From Phytophthora sp. 'mugwort' (Eukaryota > Oomycota > Peronosporomycetes > Peronosporales > Peronosporaceae): a DNA stretch of 64,000 nt. Positions within the stretch are counted from its first letter, which is position 1. Each line of letters begins with the position of its first letter. A program made the translations under genes and the position numbers. Below, in pieces: positions 49,618-62,977 of the stretch. The notes beneath the pieces are model-generated. The model did not search any database and had not been told where the DNA came from. It was given only the letters and a program-made list of their open reading frames with translations. Where the stretch lies: the NCBI GenBank assembly GCA_033558025.1, contig JAUCEF010000003.1, forward strand, positions 2,506,001-2,570,000. The letters are read 5' to 3'.

Positions 49618-52600
49618 CACCATGTCCTCTGCCCAAGACGCCTCGACCAAGGTCTCCATTGACAAGTTCAACGGGGACAACTACGCGACGTGGAACCGCT
49701 ACATGCGTGGCGTGTTCCTGACCAAGTCGACGTGGCATGTCGTGAACCGTGAGACGACGCCAAGCTACACGGACTCGCGGGCCAAGGACGACTACGTCAA
49801 GTTGAGCAACATCGCTTTCGGACTGATGCTGCTCCACATGGACGCGGACTACCACCATGTGGTCGACGACTGCGAGGAAGCGTGGGTTGCCTGGTCGCGC
49901 CTGAAGACGCTGTACGGTGGTTCGCAGAAGGCTGGACGCATCTACCTGAAGCGCCAACTCTTCAGCATGGAGATGTCGGAAGGCGGCAATGTGTTGCATC
50001 ATTGCAACGAGGTCCTCAACATCAGCGCCAAGCTCAGCAGCATCGGTGCCAAGATGGAGGACGAGGACGTGGCGATCTGCTTGTTGCGCAGCCTCCCCAA
50101 GAGCTACGAGAACGTCGTGCTGAACTTGGAGATGAGCAGCGCTGAACTGCGGTCGCAAGACGTCGTGAAGGTGCTCACGAATGAGCACATCAAGAGACAA
50201 GGCGAGAAGACGGCGACGGTGAAGACGGAGAACGCGGCCAAGGCGTTCAACACCGACCGAGAGTCTCGCCAGTGTACGTACTGCGGAAAAGTGGGGCACA
50301 CGATTGACAAGTGCTGGACCAAGCAGAAGGACGAGAACCGAGGGCCGAGACGCGGCGGCAACGGCCGTGGACGCGGGGCCAACAACATCCAGTGGAGAAA
50401 CGACAGCAACGGCTACGACTACGACTACGATCGAGTAGCGTTCGCGGTTTCACTGGAATGTGGGGTTTCGACGGGCAAGAATGTGTCCGGGATGTGGGCG
50501 GTCGACAGCGGCGCAACGCACCACATCTGCAACGACAAGACCAAGTTCGTCCATTTGATTGAGCGGAACGAAGGCGAACTTTCGGTGGCCGACGGCAACA
50601 AGGCGGCCATCAAGGGTGTGGGGACCATCGTGGAACAAGTGGTTCTGCCCAATGGCGACGAGCGCGAGATCGAGATCAAGAACGCGCTGTACGTGCCAAG
50701 CATGAGCAAGAATCTGCTTTCGGTACCGCAGATCAACAAAAGTGACAAGTTTCAAGTGGTGTTCGACGGCACCAAGATGCAGATTGCGCACAAAGGCTCC
50801 AAGCAAGTGGTGGCGACGGCAAACCTCATGGATGGACTCTACTGGCTTCAGACGCCTCAGCGATCGGCGAATGCGGCGACGAGTGGCAAGACTGTCGACC
50901 TGCACGCGCGCATGGGTCACGCTCCGGTTGAGGTGCTTCGCAAGATGGTCGACAACCACATGATCAAGGACGCGAAGGCACCTTTCAAGTCGAGCGGACC
51001 AAGTCTGTGTCGTGGTAGCCAGCAAGGTAAAATGGTCCAAAAACCATTCCCAAGCAACCGTGACAAGCGTCGCTACGACACATTTGAGCTGCTCCACTTC
51101 GACATCTGCGGACCCATGGAGGAAAACTCGCTTGGCGGCAGCAAGTACCTGCTACTGATCGTGGACGAAGCCAGTGGATGCATGAAGGGTTTCTGCCTGC
51201 GTGCCAAGTCGGAGAGCGAAGACTGCATCAAGACGTACATCATGAAGGTGCAGAAGCAGTTCGGCAAGAAGGTCAAGTTTGTGCGGCACGACGGAGCTCG
51301 TGAGTTTGCGACCAACTCGCTCAACGACTTCTACGAAGACGAAGGCATCGAGCAGCAAACCACGGTTCCGTACGCGCACCAGACGAACGGCACGGCAGAG
51401 CGAGCTATCCGAACTATCGTCACGATCGGCCGCAGCATGCTGCATCACGCTAAGCTGGACAAGTGTTTCTGGGCTGAGGCGGCCATGACTGCCATCTACG
51501 TGAAGAATCGTCTGCCGTCACCCAAGATCGAGCACAAGACTCCGTTCGAGATCGTTTACAACTCCAAGCCGAGTGTGAAGCACATGCGTGTGTTCGGCTG
51601 TCGGACGTACATTCTGACTCCGAAGGAGAAGCGGCTCAAGTGGGATCCCAAGGCTCGCGCTGGACTGTTCCTGGGTTACGAAGAAGTGTCCAAGGCGTAT
51701 CGACTTTATGACATCGAGGCGGGGCAAGTGGTTATCAGTCGCGATGTCAACTTCGATGAGTCGACCTTTGGATGTTCACCGACGATTTCCGATGAAGATG
51801 TCGACGACCTGGACTTCGACTCGCTCGACATCGACAATGATGGTTTTCGCCAGACGGAGTACACGCAGGCAGGGAAGCGCAAGAGCCGCCCGAGTGACGA
51901 AGATGAAGCTGCCAGAAGACCGCGCGCTGTGCGTCATCGACCTGGACTGGAAGAAGCAAGTGCACCGAACGACTCCCCTTCGCACCGAACAGACGCAGAC
52001 GAAGAAGAAAAGTCTGGAGACCAAGATGAAGAATCGACTCCACCAGTTTTTTGGCGTGCAAGTGCCAATGCCGTCGAAGCAGGCGATCTATCGGAGCCGA
52101 CGACATTCCAAGAAGCGGTGAACGGCCCCGACCAAGTGCACTGGCGCAAGGCGATTCGTGCTGAGCTCGAATCGATGCGACTTCGTGGTGTGTTTCGTGC
52201 TGCCAAGTTGCCTAACGGACAACGCGCCATCGGCACCAAGTGGGTGTTCAAGATCAAGCGCAAAGCGGACGGATCGATCGAGAAGTACAAGGCGCGCCTC
52301 GTGGCCAAGGGGTTCAAGCAGAAGTACGGCATCGACTACACCGAGACGTTCTCGCCCGTGGTCAAGTACGTGACGCTGCGCATGATCATCGCGATTACCA
52401 AGTATTTTGACTGGCCCCTCGACCAACTCGACGTGGTGACAGCTTTCCTGTACGGGATAATGAAAGAACTGGTGTTCTGCGCGGTCCCCGAAGGTGTTGA
52501 TCTCGACGGTGACTTCGACTGCCTGGAATTGGTGAAGGCGATCTACGGTCTCAAGCAAGCTTCGCGCGTGTGGAATGAGACCTTCGACGAGTTCGTGTGC

Positions 52601-53644
52601 TCCATCGGCTTTCAAGTATCGGCGTTCGACCCGTGCCTCTACATCAAGATCGTTGACGGTCACTGCGTGCTCGTGCTGGTCTACGTGGATGACGTGCTGA
52701 TTACCGGAAGTTCACCCGAACTGATCTCACGCACGAAGAACGACCTCAAGACACGCTTCGAGATGACCGACAGCGGCAAGTGCGCGTTCGTTCTTGGGAT
52801 CGAATTGGTGGACGGCCCGGACGGCAGCGTGACGATGTGTCAGCGCCGCTATGTGGATGACATTCTCAAGCGTTTTGGTATGGACGAGTGCAAGGCCGTG
52901 GTGAGTCCCGTCGACATAAGCACTCGACTGATTTCAAGTGACGCAGCGACTAAGGTGAACGCTCCGTTTCGCGAAGCTGTTGGTGCTCTGATGCACTTGA
53001 TGACTGCCACGCGCCCGGACATCGCGTACGCCGTTGGCTATGCGTCGCGCTTCATGGAGAACCCTCAAGAAGAACACTGGGTTGCGGTCAAGCGTATCTT
53101 TCGCTACCTGCAAGGCACCAAGACGCATGGGATCTGCTTCAAGCCGGGTGACAACATCGACTTTCGCGGGTACTCGGACGCGGACTGGGCTGGCGACCTC
53201 GCGGACCGCAAGTCGACTTCCGGCTACACGTTCATGCTAATGGGTGCACCAGTGAGCTGGGGAAGCAAGAAGCAGTCAAGTGTTTCGCTGTCTACGAGTG
53301 AGGCGGAGTACATCGCACTCAGTCTGGCGATCCAAGAAGGCAAGTGGATTCATCGCCTGTTGTGCGAGATTTTGACGGCAGCGAACAAATCGGGGCCAGA
53401 GCTCAAGATCCTCGAAGACAACCAGTCGTGCATCAAGATGACGAAGAACCCAGTGAACCATGGTCGCGCCAAGCACATCGACATCAAGTACCATCACATC
53501 CGTGATGAGGTCAAGCGCGGCGAAGTCAAGCTCGAGTACTGCGAGACTTCTATCATGCTGGCGGACATCATGACCAAGGCACTGCCAGGACCACGCCACA
53601 CGGATCTGACGGCGTCCCTCGGAATCCACGCGTGTTCGCATTGA
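49607..53644 (+). CDS. A4 gag-pol polyprotein (1345 aa) with altered HHCC motif
   Basis: Open frame with the full family A domain order. The one notable change is in the zinc domain ahead of integrase: CRGSQQGKM where A1, A5 and A6 have CRGCQQGKM, so the last Cys of the HHCC set (residue 471) is Ser. That ligand holds zinc in the integrase N-terminal domain, so integration is probably impaired. A Met-to-Lys change near residue 336 (AAIKGVG) follows the protease site. Integrase D499/D562/E598, RT YVDD and RNase H acidic residues are intact. It ends with GIHACSH and a TGA that overlaps the polypurine tract. Confidence 0.91.
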   Translation: MSPSTMSSAQDASTKVSIDKFNGDNYATWNRYMRGVFLTKSTWHVVNRETTPSYTDSRAKDDYVKLSNIAFGLMLLHMDADYHHVVDDCEEAWVAWSRLKTLYGGSQKAGRIYLKRQLFSMEMSEGGNVLHHCNEVLNISAKLSSIGAKMEDEDVAICLLRSLPKSYENVVLNLEMSSAELRSQDVVKVLTNEHIKRQGEKTATVKTENAAKAFNTDRESRQCTYCGKVGHTIDKCWTKQKDENRGPRRGGNGRGRGANNIQWRNDSNGYDYDYDRVAFAVSLECGVSTGKNVSGMWAVDSGATHHICNDKTKFVHLIERNEGELSVADGNKAAIKGVGTIVEQVVLPNGDEREIEIKNALYVPSMSKNLLSVPQINKSDKFQVVFDGTKMQIAHKGSKQVVATANLMDGLYWLQTPQRSANAATSGKTVDLHARMGHAPVEVLRKMVDNHMIKDAKAPFKSSGPSLCRGSQQGKMVQKPFPSNRDKRRYDTFELLHFDICGPMEENSLGGSKYLLLIVDEASGCMKGFCLRAKSESEDCIKTYIMKVQKQFGKKVKFVRHDGAREFATNSLNDFYEDEGIEQQTTVPYAHQTNGTAERAIRTIVTIGRSMLHHAKLDKCFWAEAAMTAIYVKNRLPSPKIEHKTPFEIVYNSKPSVKHMRVFGCRTYILTPKEKRLKWDPKARAGLFLGYEEVSKAYRLYDIEAGQVVISRDVNFDESTFGCSPTISDEDVDDLDFDSLDIDNDGFRQTEYTQAGKRKSRPSDEDEAARRPRAVRHRPGLEEASAPNDSPSHRTDADEEEKSGDQDEESTPPVFWRASANAVEAGDLSEPTTFQEAVNGPDQVHWRKAIRAELESMRLRGVFRAAKLPNGQRAIGTKWVFKIKRKADGSIEKYKARLVAKGFKQKYGIDYTETFSPVVKYVTLRMIIAITKYFDWPLDQLDVVTAFLYGIMKELVFCAVPEGVDLDGDFDCLELVKAIYGLKQASRVWNETFDEFVCSIGFQVSAFDPCLYIKIVDGHCVLVLVYVDDVLITGSSPELISRTKNDLKTRFEMTDSGKCAFVLGIELVDGPDGSVTMCQRRYVDDILKRFGMDECKAVVSPVDISTRLISSDAATKVNAPFREAVGALMHLMTATRPDIAYAVGYASRFMENPQEEHWVAVKRIFRYLQGTKTHGICFKPGDNIDFRGYSDADWAGDLADRKSTSGYTFMLMGAPVSWGSKKQSSVSLSTSEAEYIALSLAIQEGKWIHRLLCEILTAANKSGPELKILEDNQSCIKMTKNPVNHGRAKHIDIKYHHIRDEVKRGEVKLEYCETSIMLADIMTKALPGPRHTDLTASLGIHACSH

Positions 53645-53651
53645 GGGGGCG

Positions 53652-53825
53652 TATTGAGGGTTGCCGGGTTTTGGTACTGTGTACCAGTAACCGGTTAACC
53701 CGAACCGGTCCAACACGATCCCGCGATGTTTACGGTACGTTGTTTACGCCACCGATGATTAGACGAGTAGGATGATTGGACGAACACCGGTGAGTGATGG
53801 TTGATTAGATGCACTAGGTGATAGG
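53652..53825 (+). repeat. A4 3' LTR, variant 1, truncated to 174 bp
   Basis: TATTGAGGGTTGCCGGG to CTAGGTGATAGG, then cut by the TATTGACGG start of the next LTR. In complete LTRs GATAGG is followed by ACGCAGGG. The same composite recurs at 58228 and 62804. Confidence 0.9.
53727..53752 (+). promoter_or_regulatory. Tandem TGTTTA module in U3, family A version
   Basis: Two TGTTTAC heptads 14 nt apart (TGTTTACGG, then TGTTTACGCCAC), matching the family B module at 7231-7256 at 23 of 26 positions. Present in variant-1 LTRs; in variant 2 the same place is degenerate (GTGATTACGG, TTGTTAACGCCAC). Confidence 0.45.
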
Positions 53826-54175
53826 TATTGACGGTTACCGGATTGGTATCAGTTATTAGCCGTGAACCGGTTAACCCGAACCGGTCCAATCCGAACCCAC
53901 GTTGATTATGGTGATTACGGTAAGTTGTTAACGCCACCGATGATTAGACGAGTAGGATGATTGGACGAACACCGGTGAGTGATGGTTGATTAGATGCACT
54001 AGGTGATAGGACGCAGGGTCGCGTGTCTATAACAGTAGGGTGTAAGCTCCAACAATTAAATCACTTTCGAATCTTCATTCTACCCCTCAAGTGCCTTCGC
54101 TCCGGTCCCGCCGTCTGCGACGTCCCTCCCTCCGCTTCGTACAAGCTTCGTGTCCAAGATCCATACCTTTCATCA
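53826..54175 (+). repeat. A5 5' LTR (350 bp, variant 2, AATTAAATC form)
   Basis: Reads CAACAATTAAATCAC near 54050 where the A6 LTR reads CAACAATTCAATCAC. It also has ACCGGA in place of the first ACCGGT of the A4 LTR. Confidence 0.9.
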
Positions 54176-54190
54176 GGTTATGAGCCCAAG
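54176..54190 (+). other. A5 primer-binding site
   Basis: GGTTATGAGCCCAAG directly after the LTR. Confidence 0.78.
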
Positions 54191-57100
54191 CACCATGTCC
54201 TCTGCCCAAGACGCCTCGACCAAGGTCTCCATTGACAAGTTCAACGGGGACAACTACGCGACGTGGAACCGCTACATGCGTGGCGTGTTCCTGACCAAGT
54301 CGACGTGGCATGTCGTGAACCGTGAGACGACGCCAAGCTACACGGACTCGCGGGCCAAGGACGACTACGTCAAGTTGAGCAACATCGCTTTCGGACTGAT
54401 GCTGCTCCACATGGACGCGGACTACCACCATGTGGTCGACGACTGCGAGGAAGCGTGGGTGGCCTGGTCGCGCCTGAAGACGCTGTACGGTGGTTCGCAG
54501 AAGGCTGGACGCATCTACCTGAAGCGCCAACTCTTCAGCATGGAGATGTCGGAAGGCGGCAATGTGTTGCATCATTGCAACGAGGTCCTCAACATCAGCG
54601 CCAAGCTCAGCAGCATCGGTGCCAAGATGGAGGACGAGGACGTGGCGATCTGCTTGTTGCGCAGCCTCCCCAAGAGCTACGAGAACGTCGTGCTGAACTT
54701 GGAGATGAGCAGCGCTGAACTGCGGTCGCAAGACGTCGTGAAGGTGCTCACGAACGAGCACATCAAGAGACAAGGCGAGAAGACGGCGACGGTGAAGACG
54801 GAGAACGCGGCCAAGGCGTTCAACACCGACCGAGAGTCTCGCCAGTGTACGTACTGCGGAAAAGTGGGGCACACGATTGACAAGTGCTGGACCAAGCAGA
54901 AGGACGAGAACCGAGGGCCGAGACGCGGCGGCAACGGCCGTGGACGCGGGGTCAACAACATCCAGTGGAGAAACGACAGCAACGGCTACGACTACGACTA
55001 CGATCGAGTAGCGTTCGCGGTTTCACTGGAATGTGGGGTTTCGACGGGCAAGAATGTGTCCGGGATGTGGGCGGTCGACAGCGGCGCAACGCACCACATC
55101 TGCAACGACAAGACCAAGTTCGTCCATTTGATTGAGCGGAACGAAGGCGAACTTTCGGTGGCCGATGGCAACAAGGCGGCCATCATGGGTGTGGGGACCA
55201 TCGTGGAACAAGTGGTTCTGCCCAATGGCGACGAGCGCGAGATCGAGATCAAGAACGCGCTGTACGTGCCAAGCATGAGCAAGAATCTGCTTTCGGTACC
55301 GCAGATCAACAAAAGTGACAAGTTTCAAGTGGTGTTCGACGGCACCAAGATGCAGATTGCGCACAAAGGCTCCAAGCAAGTGGTGGCGACGGCAAACCTC
55401 ATGGATGGACTCTACTGGCTTCAGACGCCTCAGCGATCGGCGAATGCGGCGACGAGTGGCAAGACTGTCGACCTGCACGCGCGCATGGGTCACGCTCCAG
55501 TCGAGGTGCTTCGCAAGATGGTCGACACCAAGATGATCAAGGACGCGAAAGCACCTTCCAAGTCGAGTGGACCAAGTGTGTGTCGTGGTTGCCAGCAAGG
55601 CAAAATGGTCCAAAAACCATTCCCAAGCAACCGTGACAAGCGTCGCTACGACACATTTGAGCTGCTCCACTTCGATATCTGCGGACCCATGGAAGAAAAC
55701 TCGCTTGGTGGCAGCAAGTATCTGCTACTGATCGTGGACGAAGCCAGCGGATGCATGAAGGGTTTCTGTCTGCGTGCCAAGTCGGAGAGTGAAGACTGCA
55801 TCAAGACGTACATCATGAAGGTGCAGAAGCAGTTCGGCAAGAAGGTCAAGTTTGTGCGGCACGACGGAGCTCGTGAGTTTGCGACCAACTCGCTCAACGA
55901 CTTCTACGAAGACGAAGGCATCGAGCAGCAAACCACGGTTCCGTACGCGCACCAGACCAACGGCACGGCAGAGCGAGCTATCCGAACTATCGTCACGATC
56001 GGCCGCAGCATGTTGCATCACGCTAAGCTGGACAAGTGTTTCTGGGCTGAGGCGGCGATGACGGCCATCTATGTGAAGAACCGCCTGCCGTCACCCAAGA
56101 TCGAGCACAAGACTCCGTTCGAGATCGTCTACAAGTCCAAGCCGAGTGTGAAGCACATGCGTGTTTTCGGCTGTCGGACGTACATCCTGACTCCGAAAGA
56201 GAAGCGACTCAAGTGGGATCCCAAGGCTCGCGCCGGATTGTTTCTGGGTTACGAAGAAGTGTCCAAGGCGTATCGACTTTATGACATCGAGGCGGGGCAG
56301 GTGGTCATCAGTCGCGATGTCAACTTCGATGAATCGACCTTTGGATTTTCACCGACGATTTCTGATGAAGATGTCGACGACCTGGACTTCGACTCGCTCG
56401 ACATCGACGATGATGGTCCGCGCCAGACGGAGTACAAACAGGCAGGGAAGCGCAAGAGCCGCCCGAGTGACGAAGATGAAGCTGCCAGAAGACCGCGCGC
56501 TGTGCGTCATCGACCTGGACTGGAAGAAGCAAGTGCACCGAACGACTCCCCTTCGCACCGAACAGACGCAGATGAAGAAGAAAAGTCTGGAGACCAAGAT
56601 GAAGAATCGACTCCATCTGTGTTTTGGCGTGCAAGTGCCAACGCGGTCGAAGCAGCCGTGGACTTATCGGAGCCGTCGACATTCCAAGAAGCGGTCAACG
56701 GCCCGGACCAACTGCACTGGCGCAAGGCGATTCGTGCTGAGTTAAAGTCGATGCGACTTCGTGGTGTGTTTCGTGCTGCCAAGTTGCCTAACGGACAACG
56801 CGCCATCGGCACCAAATGGGTGTTCAAGATCAAGCGCAAAGCGGACGGATCGATCGAGAAGTACAAGGCGCGCCTCGTGGCCAAGGGGTTTAAGCAGAAG
56901 TACGGCATCGACTACACGGAGACGTTCTCGCCCGTGGTCAAGTACGTGACGCTGCGCATGGTCATCGCGATTGCCAAGTATTTCGACTGGCCCCTCGACC
57001 AACTCGACGTGGTAACAGCTTTCCTGTACGGGATAATGAAAGAACTGGTGTTCTGCGCGGTCCCCGAAGGTGTTGATCTCGACGGTGACTTCGACTGCCT

Positions 57101-58220
57101 GGAATTGGTGAAGGCGATCTACGGTCTCAAGCAAGCTTCGCGCGTGTGGAATGAGACCTTCGACGAGTTCGTGTGCTCCATCGGCTTTCAAGTATCGGCG
57201 TTCGACCCGTGCCTCTACATCAAGATTGTTGACGGTCACTGCGTGCTCGTGCTGGTCTACGTGGATGACGTGCTGATTACCGGAAGTTCACCCGAACTGA
57301 TCTCACGCACGAAGACCGACCTCAAGACACGCTTCGAGATGACCGACAGCGGCAAGTGCGCGTTCGTTCTTGGGATCGAATTGGTGGACGGCCCGGACGG
57401 CAGCGTGACGATGTGTCAGCGCCGCTATGTGGATGACATTCTCAAGCGTTTTGGTATGGACGAGTGCAAGGCCGTGGTGAGTCCCGTCGACATAAGCACT
57501 CGACTGATTTCAAGTGACGCAGCGACTAAGGTGAACGCTCCGTTTCGCGAAGCTGTTGGTGCTCTGATGCACTTGATGACTGCCACGCGCCCGGACATCG
57601 CGTACGCCGTTGGCTATGCGTCGCGCTTCATGGAGAACCCTCAAGAAGAACACTGGGTTGCGGTCAAGCGTATCTTTCGCTACCTGCAAGGCACCAAGAC
57701 GCATGGGATCTGCTTCAAGCCGGGTGACAACATCGACTTTCGCGGGTACTCGGACGCGGACTGGGCTGGCGACCTCGCGGACCGCAAGTCGACTTCCGGC
57801 TACACGTTCATGCTAATGGGTGCACCAGTGAGCTGGGGAAGCAAGAAGCAGTCAAGTGTTTCGCTGTCTACGAGTGAGGCGGAGTACATCGCACTCAGTC
57901 TGGCGATCCAAGAAGGCAAGTGGATTCATCGCCTGTTGTGCGAGATTTTGACGGCAGCGAACAAATCGGGGCCAGAGCTCAAGATCCTCGAAGACAACCA
58001 GTCGTGCATCAAGATGACGAAGAACCCAGTGAACCATGGTCGCGCCAAGCACATCGACATCAAGTACCATCACATCCGTGATGAGGTCAAGCGCGGCGAA
58101 GTCAAGCTCGAGTACTGCGAGACTTCTATCATGCTGGCGGACATCATGACCAAGGCACTGCCAGGACCACGCCACACGGATCTGACGGCGTCCCTCGGAA
58201 TCCACGCGTGTTCGCATTGA
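54180..58220 (+). CDS. A5 gag-pol polyprotein (1346 aa), intact
   Basis: Unbroken polyprotein with every key residue: zinc knuckle C223/C226/H231/C236, protease DSG at 300-302, HHCC H433/H438/C468/C471, integrase D499/D562/E598, RT Asp943 and YVDD at 1027-1030, RNase H Asp1192, Glu1233 and Asp1272. The integrase box reads RHDGARE where family B has the more usual RSDNGGE. Differences from A4 cluster in the integrase zinc region ([20 protein letters not shown]) and the linker ([12 protein letters not shown]), and it has one extra residue before VDLSEPS. It appears competent to make all proteins for transposition. By eye A5 and A6 encode the same protein. Confidence 0.93.
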   Translation: MSPSTMSSAQDASTKVSIDKFNGDNYATWNRYMRGVFLTKSTWHVVNRETTPSYTDSRAKDDYVKLSNIAFGLMLLHMDADYHHVVDDCEEAWVAWSRLKTLYGGSQKAGRIYLKRQLFSMEMSEGGNVLHHCNEVLNISAKLSSIGAKMEDEDVAICLLRSLPKSYENVVLNLEMSSAELRSQDVVKVLTNEHIKRQGEKTATVKTENAAKAFNTDRESRQCTYCGKVGHTIDKCWTKQKDENRGPRRGGNGRGRGVNNIQWRNDSNGYDYDYDRVAFAVSLECGVSTGKNVSGMWAVDSGATHHICNDKTKFVHLIERNEGELSVADGNKAAIMGVGTIVEQVVLPNGDEREIEIKNALYVPSMSKNLLSVPQINKSDKFQVVFDGTKMQIAHKGSKQVVATANLMDGLYWLQTPQRSANAATSGKTVDLHARMGHAPVEVLRKMVDTKMIKDAKAPSKSSGPSVCRGCQQGKMVQKPFPSNRDKRRYDTFELLHFDICGPMEENSLGGSKYLLLIVDEASGCMKGFCLRAKSESEDCIKTYIMKVQKQFGKKVKFVRHDGAREFATNSLNDFYEDEGIEQQTTVPYAHQTNGTAERAIRTIVTIGRSMLHHAKLDKCFWAEAAMTAIYVKNRLPSPKIEHKTPFEIVYKSKPSVKHMRVFGCRTYILTPKEKRLKWDPKARAGLFLGYEEVSKAYRLYDIEAGQVVISRDVNFDESTFGFSPTISDEDVDDLDFDSLDIDDDGPRQTEYKQAGKRKSRPSDEDEAARRPRAVRHRPGLEEASAPNDSPSHRTDADEEEKSGDQDEESTPSVFWRASANAVEAAVDLSEPSTFQEAVNGPDQLHWRKAIRAELKSMRLRGVFRAAKLPNGQRAIGTKWVFKIKRKADGSIEKYKARLVAKGFKQKYGIDYTETFSPVVKYVTLRMVIAIAKYFDWPLDQLDVVTAFLYGIMKELVFCAVPEGVDLDGDFDCLELVKAIYGLKQASRVWNETFDEFVCSIGFQVSAFDPCLYIKIVDGHCVLVLVYVDDVLITGSSPELISRTKTDLKTRFEMTDSGKCAFVLGIELVDGPDGSVTMCQRRYVDDILKRFGMDECKAVVSPVDISTRLISSDAATKVNAPFREAVGALMHLMTATRPDIAYAVGYASRFMENPQEEHWVAVKRIFRYLQGTKTHGICFKPGDNIDFRGYSDADWAGDLADRKSTSGYTFMLMGAPVSWGSKKQSSVSLSTSEAEYIALSLAIQEGKWIHRLLCEILTAANKSGPELKILEDNQSCIKMTKNPVNHGRAKHIDIKYHHIRDEVKRGEVKLEYCETSIMLADIMTKALPGPRHTDLTASLGIHACSH

Positions 58221-58227
58221 GGGGGCG

Positions 58228-58401
58228 TATTGAGGGTTGCCGGGTTTTGGTACTGTGTACCAGTAACCGGTTAACCCGAACCGGTCCAACACGATCCCGC
58301 GATGTTTACGGTACGTTGTTTACGCCACCGATGATTAGACGAGTAGGATGATTGGACGAACACCGGTGAGTGATGGTTGATTAGATGCACTAGGTGATAG
58401 G
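58228..58401 (+). repeat. A5 3' LTR, variant 1, truncated to 174 bp
   Basis: Same truncation at GGTGATAGG as in A4, preceded by GAGGGGGCG. Confidence 0.9.
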
Positions 58402-58751
58402 TATTGACGGTTACCGGATTGGTATCAGTTATTAGCCGTGAACCGGTTAACCCGAACCGGTCCAATCCGAACCCACGTTGATTATGGTGATTACGGTAAG
58501 TTGTTAACGCCACCGATGATTAGACGAGTAGGATGATTGGACGAACACCGGTGAGTGATGGTTGATTAGATGCACTAGGTGATAGGACGCAGGGTCGCGT
58601 GTCTATAACAGTAGGGTGTAAGCTCCAACAATTCAATCACTTTCGAATCTTCATTCTACCCCTCAAGTGCCTTCGCTCCGGTCCCGCCGTCTGCGACGTC
58701 CCTCCCTCCGCTTCGTACAAGCTTCGTGTCCAAGATCCATACCTTTCATCA
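58402..58751 (+). repeat. A6 5' LTR (350 bp, variant 2, AATTCAATC form)
   Basis: Complete LTR between the truncated A5 3' LTR and the A6 primer-binding site. Confidence 0.9.
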
Positions 58752-58766
58752 GGTTATGAGCCCAAG
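58752..58766 (+). other. A6 primer-binding site
   Basis: GGTTATGAGCCCAAG directly after the LTR. Confidence 0.78.
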
Positions 58767-61700
58767 CACCATGTCCTCTGCCCAAGACGCCTCGACCAAG
58801 GTCTCCATTGACAAGTTCAACGGGGACAACTACGCGACGTGGAACCGCTACATGCGTGGCGTGTTCCTGACCAAGTCGACGTGGCATGTCGTGAACCGTG
58901 AGACGACGCCAAGCTACACGGACTCGCGGGCCAAGGACGACTACGTCAAGTTGAGCAACATCGCTTTCGGACTGATGCTGCTCCACATGGACGCGGACTA
59001 CCACCATGTGGTCGACGACTGCGAGGAAGCGTGGGTGGCCTGGTCGCGCCTGAAGACGCTGTACGGTGGTTCGCAGAAGGCTGGACGCATCTACCTGAAG
59101 CGCCAACTCTTCAGCATGGAGATGTCGGAAGGCGGCAATGTGTTGCATCATTGCAACGAGGTCCTCAACATCAGCGCCAAGCTCAGCAGCATCGGTGCCA
59201 AGATGGAGGACGAGGACGTGGCGATCTGCTTGTTGCGCAGCCTCCCCAAGAGCTACGAGAACGTCGTGCTGAACTTGGAGATGAGCAGCGCTGAACTGCG
59301 GTCGCAAGACGTCGTGAAGGTGCTCACGAACGAGCACATCAAGAGACAAGGCGAGAAGACGGCGACGGTGAAGACGGAGAACGCGGCCAAGGCGTTCAAC
59401 ACCGACCGAGAGTCTCGCCAGTGTACGTACTGCGGAAAAGTGGGGCACACGATTGACAAGTGCTGGACCAAGCAGAAGGACGAGAACCGAGGGCCGAGAC
59501 GCGGCGGCAACGGCCGTGGACGCGGGGTCAACAACATCCAGTGGAGAAACGACAGCAACGGCTACGACTACGACTACGATCGAGTAGCGTTCGCGGTTTC
59601 ACTGGAATGTGGGGTTTCGACGGGCAAGAATGTGTCCGGGATGTGGGCGGTCGACAGCGGCGCAACGCACCACATCTGCAACGACAAGACCAAGTTCGTC
59701 CATTTGATTGAGCGGAACGAAGGCGAACTTTCGGTGGCCGATGGCAACAAGGCGGCCATCATGGGTGTGGGGACCATCGTGGAACAAGTGGTTCTGCCCA
59801 ATGGCGACGAGCGCGAGATCGAGATCAAGAACGCGCTGTACGTGCCAAGCATGAGCAAGAATCTGCTTTCGGTACCGCAGATCAACAAAAGTGACAAGTT
59901 TCAAGTGGTGTTCGACGGCACCAAGATGCAGATTGCGCACAAAGGCTCCAAGCAAGTGGTGGCGACGGCAAACCTCATGGATGGACTCTACTGGCTTCAG
60001 ACGCCTCAGCGATCGGCGAATGCGGCGACGAGTGGCAAGACTGTCGACCTGCACGCGCGCATGGGTCACGCTCCAGTCGAGGTGCTTCGCAAGATGGTCG
60101 ACACCAAGATGATCAAGGACGCGAAAGCACCTTCCAAGTCGAGTGGACCAAGTGTGTGTCGTGGTTGCCAGCAAGGCAAAATGGTCCAAAAACCATTCCC
60201 AAGCAACCGTGACAAGCGTCGCTACGACACATTTGAGCTGCTCCACTTCGATATCTGCGGACCCATGGAAGAAAACTCGCTTGGTGGCAGCAAGTATCTG
60301 CTACTGATCGTGGACGAAGCCAGCGGATGCATGAAGGGTTTCTGTCTGCGTGCCAAGTCGGAGAGTGAAGACTGCATCAAGACGTACATCATGAAGGTGC
60401 AGAAGCAGTTCGGCAAGAAGGTCAAGTTTGTGCGGCACGACGGAGCTCGTGAGTTTGCGACCAACTCGCTCAACGACTTCTACGAAGACGAAGGCATCGA
60501 GCAGCAAACCACGGTTCCGTACGCGCACCAGACCAACGGCACGGCAGAGCGAGCTATCCGAACTATCGTCACGATCGGCCGCAGCATGTTGCATCACGCT
60601 AAGCTGGACAAGTGTTTCTGGGCTGAGGCGGCGATGACGGCCATCTATGTGAAGAACCGCCTGCCGTCACCCAAGATCGAGCACAAGACTCCGTTCGAGA
60701 TCGTCTACAAGTCCAAGCCGAGTGTGAAGCACATGCGTGTTTTCGGCTGTCGGACGTACATCCTGACTCCGAAAGAGAAGCGACTCAAGTGGGATCCCAA
60801 GGCTCGCGCCGGATTGTTTCTGGGTTACGAAGAAGTGTCCAAGGCGTATCGACTTTATGACATCGAGGCGGGGCAGGTGGTCATCAGTCGCGATGTCAAC
60901 TTCGATGAATCGACCTTTGGATTTTCACCGACGATTTCTGATGAAGATGTCGACGACCTGGACTTCGACTCGCTCGACATCGACGATGATGGTCCGCGCC
61001 AGACGGAGTACAAACAGGCAGGGAAGCGCAAGAGCCGCCCGAGTGACGAAGATGAAGCTGCCAGAAGACCGCGCGCTGTGCGTCATCGACCTGGACTGGA
61101 AGAAGCAAGTGCACCGAACGACTCCCCTTCGCACCGAACAGACGCAGATGAAGAAGAAAAGTCTGGAGACCAAGATGAAGAATCGACTCCATCTGTGTTT
61201 TGGCGTGCAAGTGCCAACGCGGTCGAAGCAGCCGTGGACTTATCGGAGCCGTCGACATTCCAAGAAGCGGTCAACGGCCCGGACCAACTGCACTGGCGCA
61301 AGGCGATTCGTGCTGAGTTAAAGTCGATGCGACTTCGTGGTGTGTTTCGTGCTGCCAAGTTGCCTAACGGACAACGCGCCATCGGCACCAAATGGGTGTT
61401 CAAGATCAAGCGCAAAGCGGACGGATCGATCGAGAAGTACAAGGCGCGCCTCGTGGCCAAGGGGTTTAAGCAGAAGTACGGCATCGACTACACGGAGACG
61501 TTCTCGCCCGTGGTCAAGTACGTGACGCTGCGCATGGTCATCGCGATTGCCAAGTATTTCGACTGGCCCCTCGACCAACTCGACGTGGTAACAGCTTTCC
61601 TGTACGGGATAATGAAAGAACTGGTGTTCTGCGCGGTCCCCGAAGGTGTTGATCTCGACGGTGACTTCGACTGCCTGGAATTGGTGAAGGCGATCTACGG

Positions 61701-62796
61701 TCTCAAGCAAGCTTCGCGCGTGTGGAATGAGACCTTCGACGAGTTCGTGTGCTCCATCGGCTTTCAAGTATCGGCGTTCGACCCGTGCCTCTACATCAAG
61801 ATTGTTGACGGTCACTGCGTGCTCGTGCTGGTCTACGTGGATGACGTGCTGATTACCGGAAGTTCACCCGAACTGATCTCACGCACGAAGACCGACCTCA
61901 AGACACGCTTCGAGATGACCGACAGCGGCAAGTGCGCGTTCGTTCTTGGGATCGAATTGGTGGACGGCCCGGACGGCAGCGTGACGATGTGTCAGCGCCG
62001 CTATGTGGATGACATTCTCAAGCGTTTTGGTATGGACGAGTGCAAGGCCGTGGTGAGTCCCGTCGACATAAGCACTCGACTGATTTCAAGTGACGCAGCG
62101 ACTAAGGTGAACGCTCCGTTTCGCGAAGCTGTTGGTGCTCTGATGCACTTGATGACTGCCACGCGCCCGGACATCGCGTACGCCGTTGGCTATGCGTCGC
62201 GCTTCATGGAGAACCCTCAAGAAGAACACTGGGTTGCGGTCAAGCGTATCTTTCGCTACCTGCAAGGCACCAAGACGCATGGGATCTGCTTCAAGCCGGG
62301 TGACAACATCGACTTTCGCGGGTACTCGGACGCGGACTGGGCTGGCGACCTCGCGGACCGCAAGTCGACTTCCGGCTACACGTTCATGCTAATGGGTGCA
62401 CCAGTGAGCTGGGGAAGCAAGAAGCAGTCAAGTGTTTCGCTGTCTACGAGTGAGGCGGAGTACATCGCACTCAGTCTGGCGATCCAAGAAGGCAAGTGGA
62501 TTCATCGCCTGTTGTGCGAGATTTTGACGGCAGCGAACAAATCGGGGCCAGAGCTCAAGATCCTCGAAGACAACCAGTCGTGCATCAAGATGACGAAGAA
62601 CCCAGTGAACCATGGTCGCGCCAAGCACATCGACATCAAGTACCATCACATCCGTGATGAGGTCAAGCGCGGCGAAGTCAAGCTCGAGTACTGCGAGACT
62701 TCTATCATGCTGGCGGACATCATGACCAAGGCACTGCCAGGACCACGCCACACGGATCTGACGGCGTCCCTCGGAATCCACGCGTGTTCGCATTGA
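58756..62796 (+). CDS. A6 gag-pol polyprotein (1346 aa), intact
   Basis: I see no amino-acid difference from A5; all zinc, protease, integrase, RT and RNase H residues are the same. The start is the ATG at the fifth base of the primer-binding site, with a second ATG five codons on. The TGA stop overlaps the polypurine tract. Identity over the whole 4.6-kb unit apart from an LTR base points to very recent duplication, or to a collapsed or over-expanded repeat in the assembly. Confidence 0.92.
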   Translation: MSPSTMSSAQDASTKVSIDKFNGDNYATWNRYMRGVFLTKSTWHVVNRETTPSYTDSRAKDDYVKLSNIAFGLMLLHMDADYHHVVDDCEEAWVAWSRLKTLYGGSQKAGRIYLKRQLFSMEMSEGGNVLHHCNEVLNISAKLSSIGAKMEDEDVAICLLRSLPKSYENVVLNLEMSSAELRSQDVVKVLTNEHIKRQGEKTATVKTENAAKAFNTDRESRQCTYCGKVGHTIDKCWTKQKDENRGPRRGGNGRGRGVNNIQWRNDSNGYDYDYDRVAFAVSLECGVSTGKNVSGMWAVDSGATHHICNDKTKFVHLIERNEGELSVADGNKAAIMGVGTIVEQVVLPNGDEREIEIKNALYVPSMSKNLLSVPQINKSDKFQVVFDGTKMQIAHKGSKQVVATANLMDGLYWLQTPQRSANAATSGKTVDLHARMGHAPVEVLRKMVDTKMIKDAKAPSKSSGPSVCRGCQQGKMVQKPFPSNRDKRRYDTFELLHFDICGPMEENSLGGSKYLLLIVDEASGCMKGFCLRAKSESEDCIKTYIMKVQKQFGKKVKFVRHDGAREFATNSLNDFYEDEGIEQQTTVPYAHQTNGTAERAIRTIVTIGRSMLHHAKLDKCFWAEAAMTAIYVKNRLPSPKIEHKTPFEIVYKSKPSVKHMRVFGCRTYILTPKEKRLKWDPKARAGLFLGYEEVSKAYRLYDIEAGQVVISRDVNFDESTFGFSPTISDEDVDDLDFDSLDIDDDGPRQTEYKQAGKRKSRPSDEDEAARRPRAVRHRPGLEEASAPNDSPSHRTDADEEEKSGDQDEESTPSVFWRASANAVEAAVDLSEPSTFQEAVNGPDQLHWRKAIRAELKSMRLRGVFRAAKLPNGQRAIGTKWVFKIKRKADGSIEKYKARLVAKGFKQKYGIDYTETFSPVVKYVTLRMVIAIAKYFDWPLDQLDVVTAFLYGIMKELVFCAVPEGVDLDGDFDCLELVKAIYGLKQASRVWNETFDEFVCSIGFQVSAFDPCLYIKIVDGHCVLVLVYVDDVLITGSSPELISRTKTDLKTRFEMTDSGKCAFVLGIELVDGPDGSVTMCQRRYVDDILKRFGMDECKAVVSPVDISTRLISSDAATKVNAPFREAVGALMHLMTATRPDIAYAVGYASRFMENPQEEHWVAVKRIFRYLQGTKTHGICFKPGDNIDFRGYSDADWAGDLADRKSTSGYTFMLMGAPVSWGSKKQSSVSLSTSEAEYIALSLAIQEGKWIHRLLCEILTAANKSGPELKILEDNQSCIKMTKNPVNHGRAKHIDIKYHHIRDEVKRGEVKLEYCETSIMLADIMTKALPGPRHTDLTASLGIHACSH

Positions 62797-62803
62797 GGGG
62801 GCG

Positions 62804-62977
62804 TATTGAGGGTTGCCGGGTTTTGGTACTGTGTACCAGTAACCGGTTAACCCGAACCGGTCCAACACGATCCCGCGATGTTTACGGTACGTTGTTTACG
62901 CCACCGATGATTAGACGAGTAGGATGATTGGACGAACACCGGTGAGTGATGGTTGATTAGATGCACTAGGTGATAGG
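62804..62977 (+). repeat. A6 3' LTR, variant 1, truncated to 174 bp
   Basis: Third instance of the composite truncated LTR. Confidence 0.9.

Larger units (their letters stand above)
49253..53825 (+). mobile_element. A4: family A element, first of the right-hand tandem array
   Basis: 5' LTR of variant 2 (350 bp), primer-binding site, full-length gag-pol, polypurine tract and a variant-1 3' LTR truncated to 174 bp by the LTR of the next element. The 5' flank is GTTCT. Gag-pol is unbroken but has lost a zinc ligand. Confidence 0.9.
53826..58401 (+). mobile_element. A5: family A element, tandem copy
   Basis: 350-bp variant-2 5' LTR, full gag-pol and the same 174-bp truncated variant-1 LTR at the 3' end. 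Period to the next copy is exactly 4576 bp. No TSD separates the copies. Confidence 0.91.
58402..62977 (+). mobile_element. A6: family A element, tandem copy
   Basis: Same architecture and length as A5. The 5' LTR carries the AATTCAATC form while those of A5 and A7 carry AATTAAATC. Confidence 0.91.

Noticed and set aside
49514..50299. 261-codon open frame antisense to family A gag, repeated in every A copy
   Set aside because: It is the complement of the GC-rich gag coding strand running into the LTR, rich in Arg/His/Val as expected for a shadow frame. It changes with gag and has no domain I recognise.
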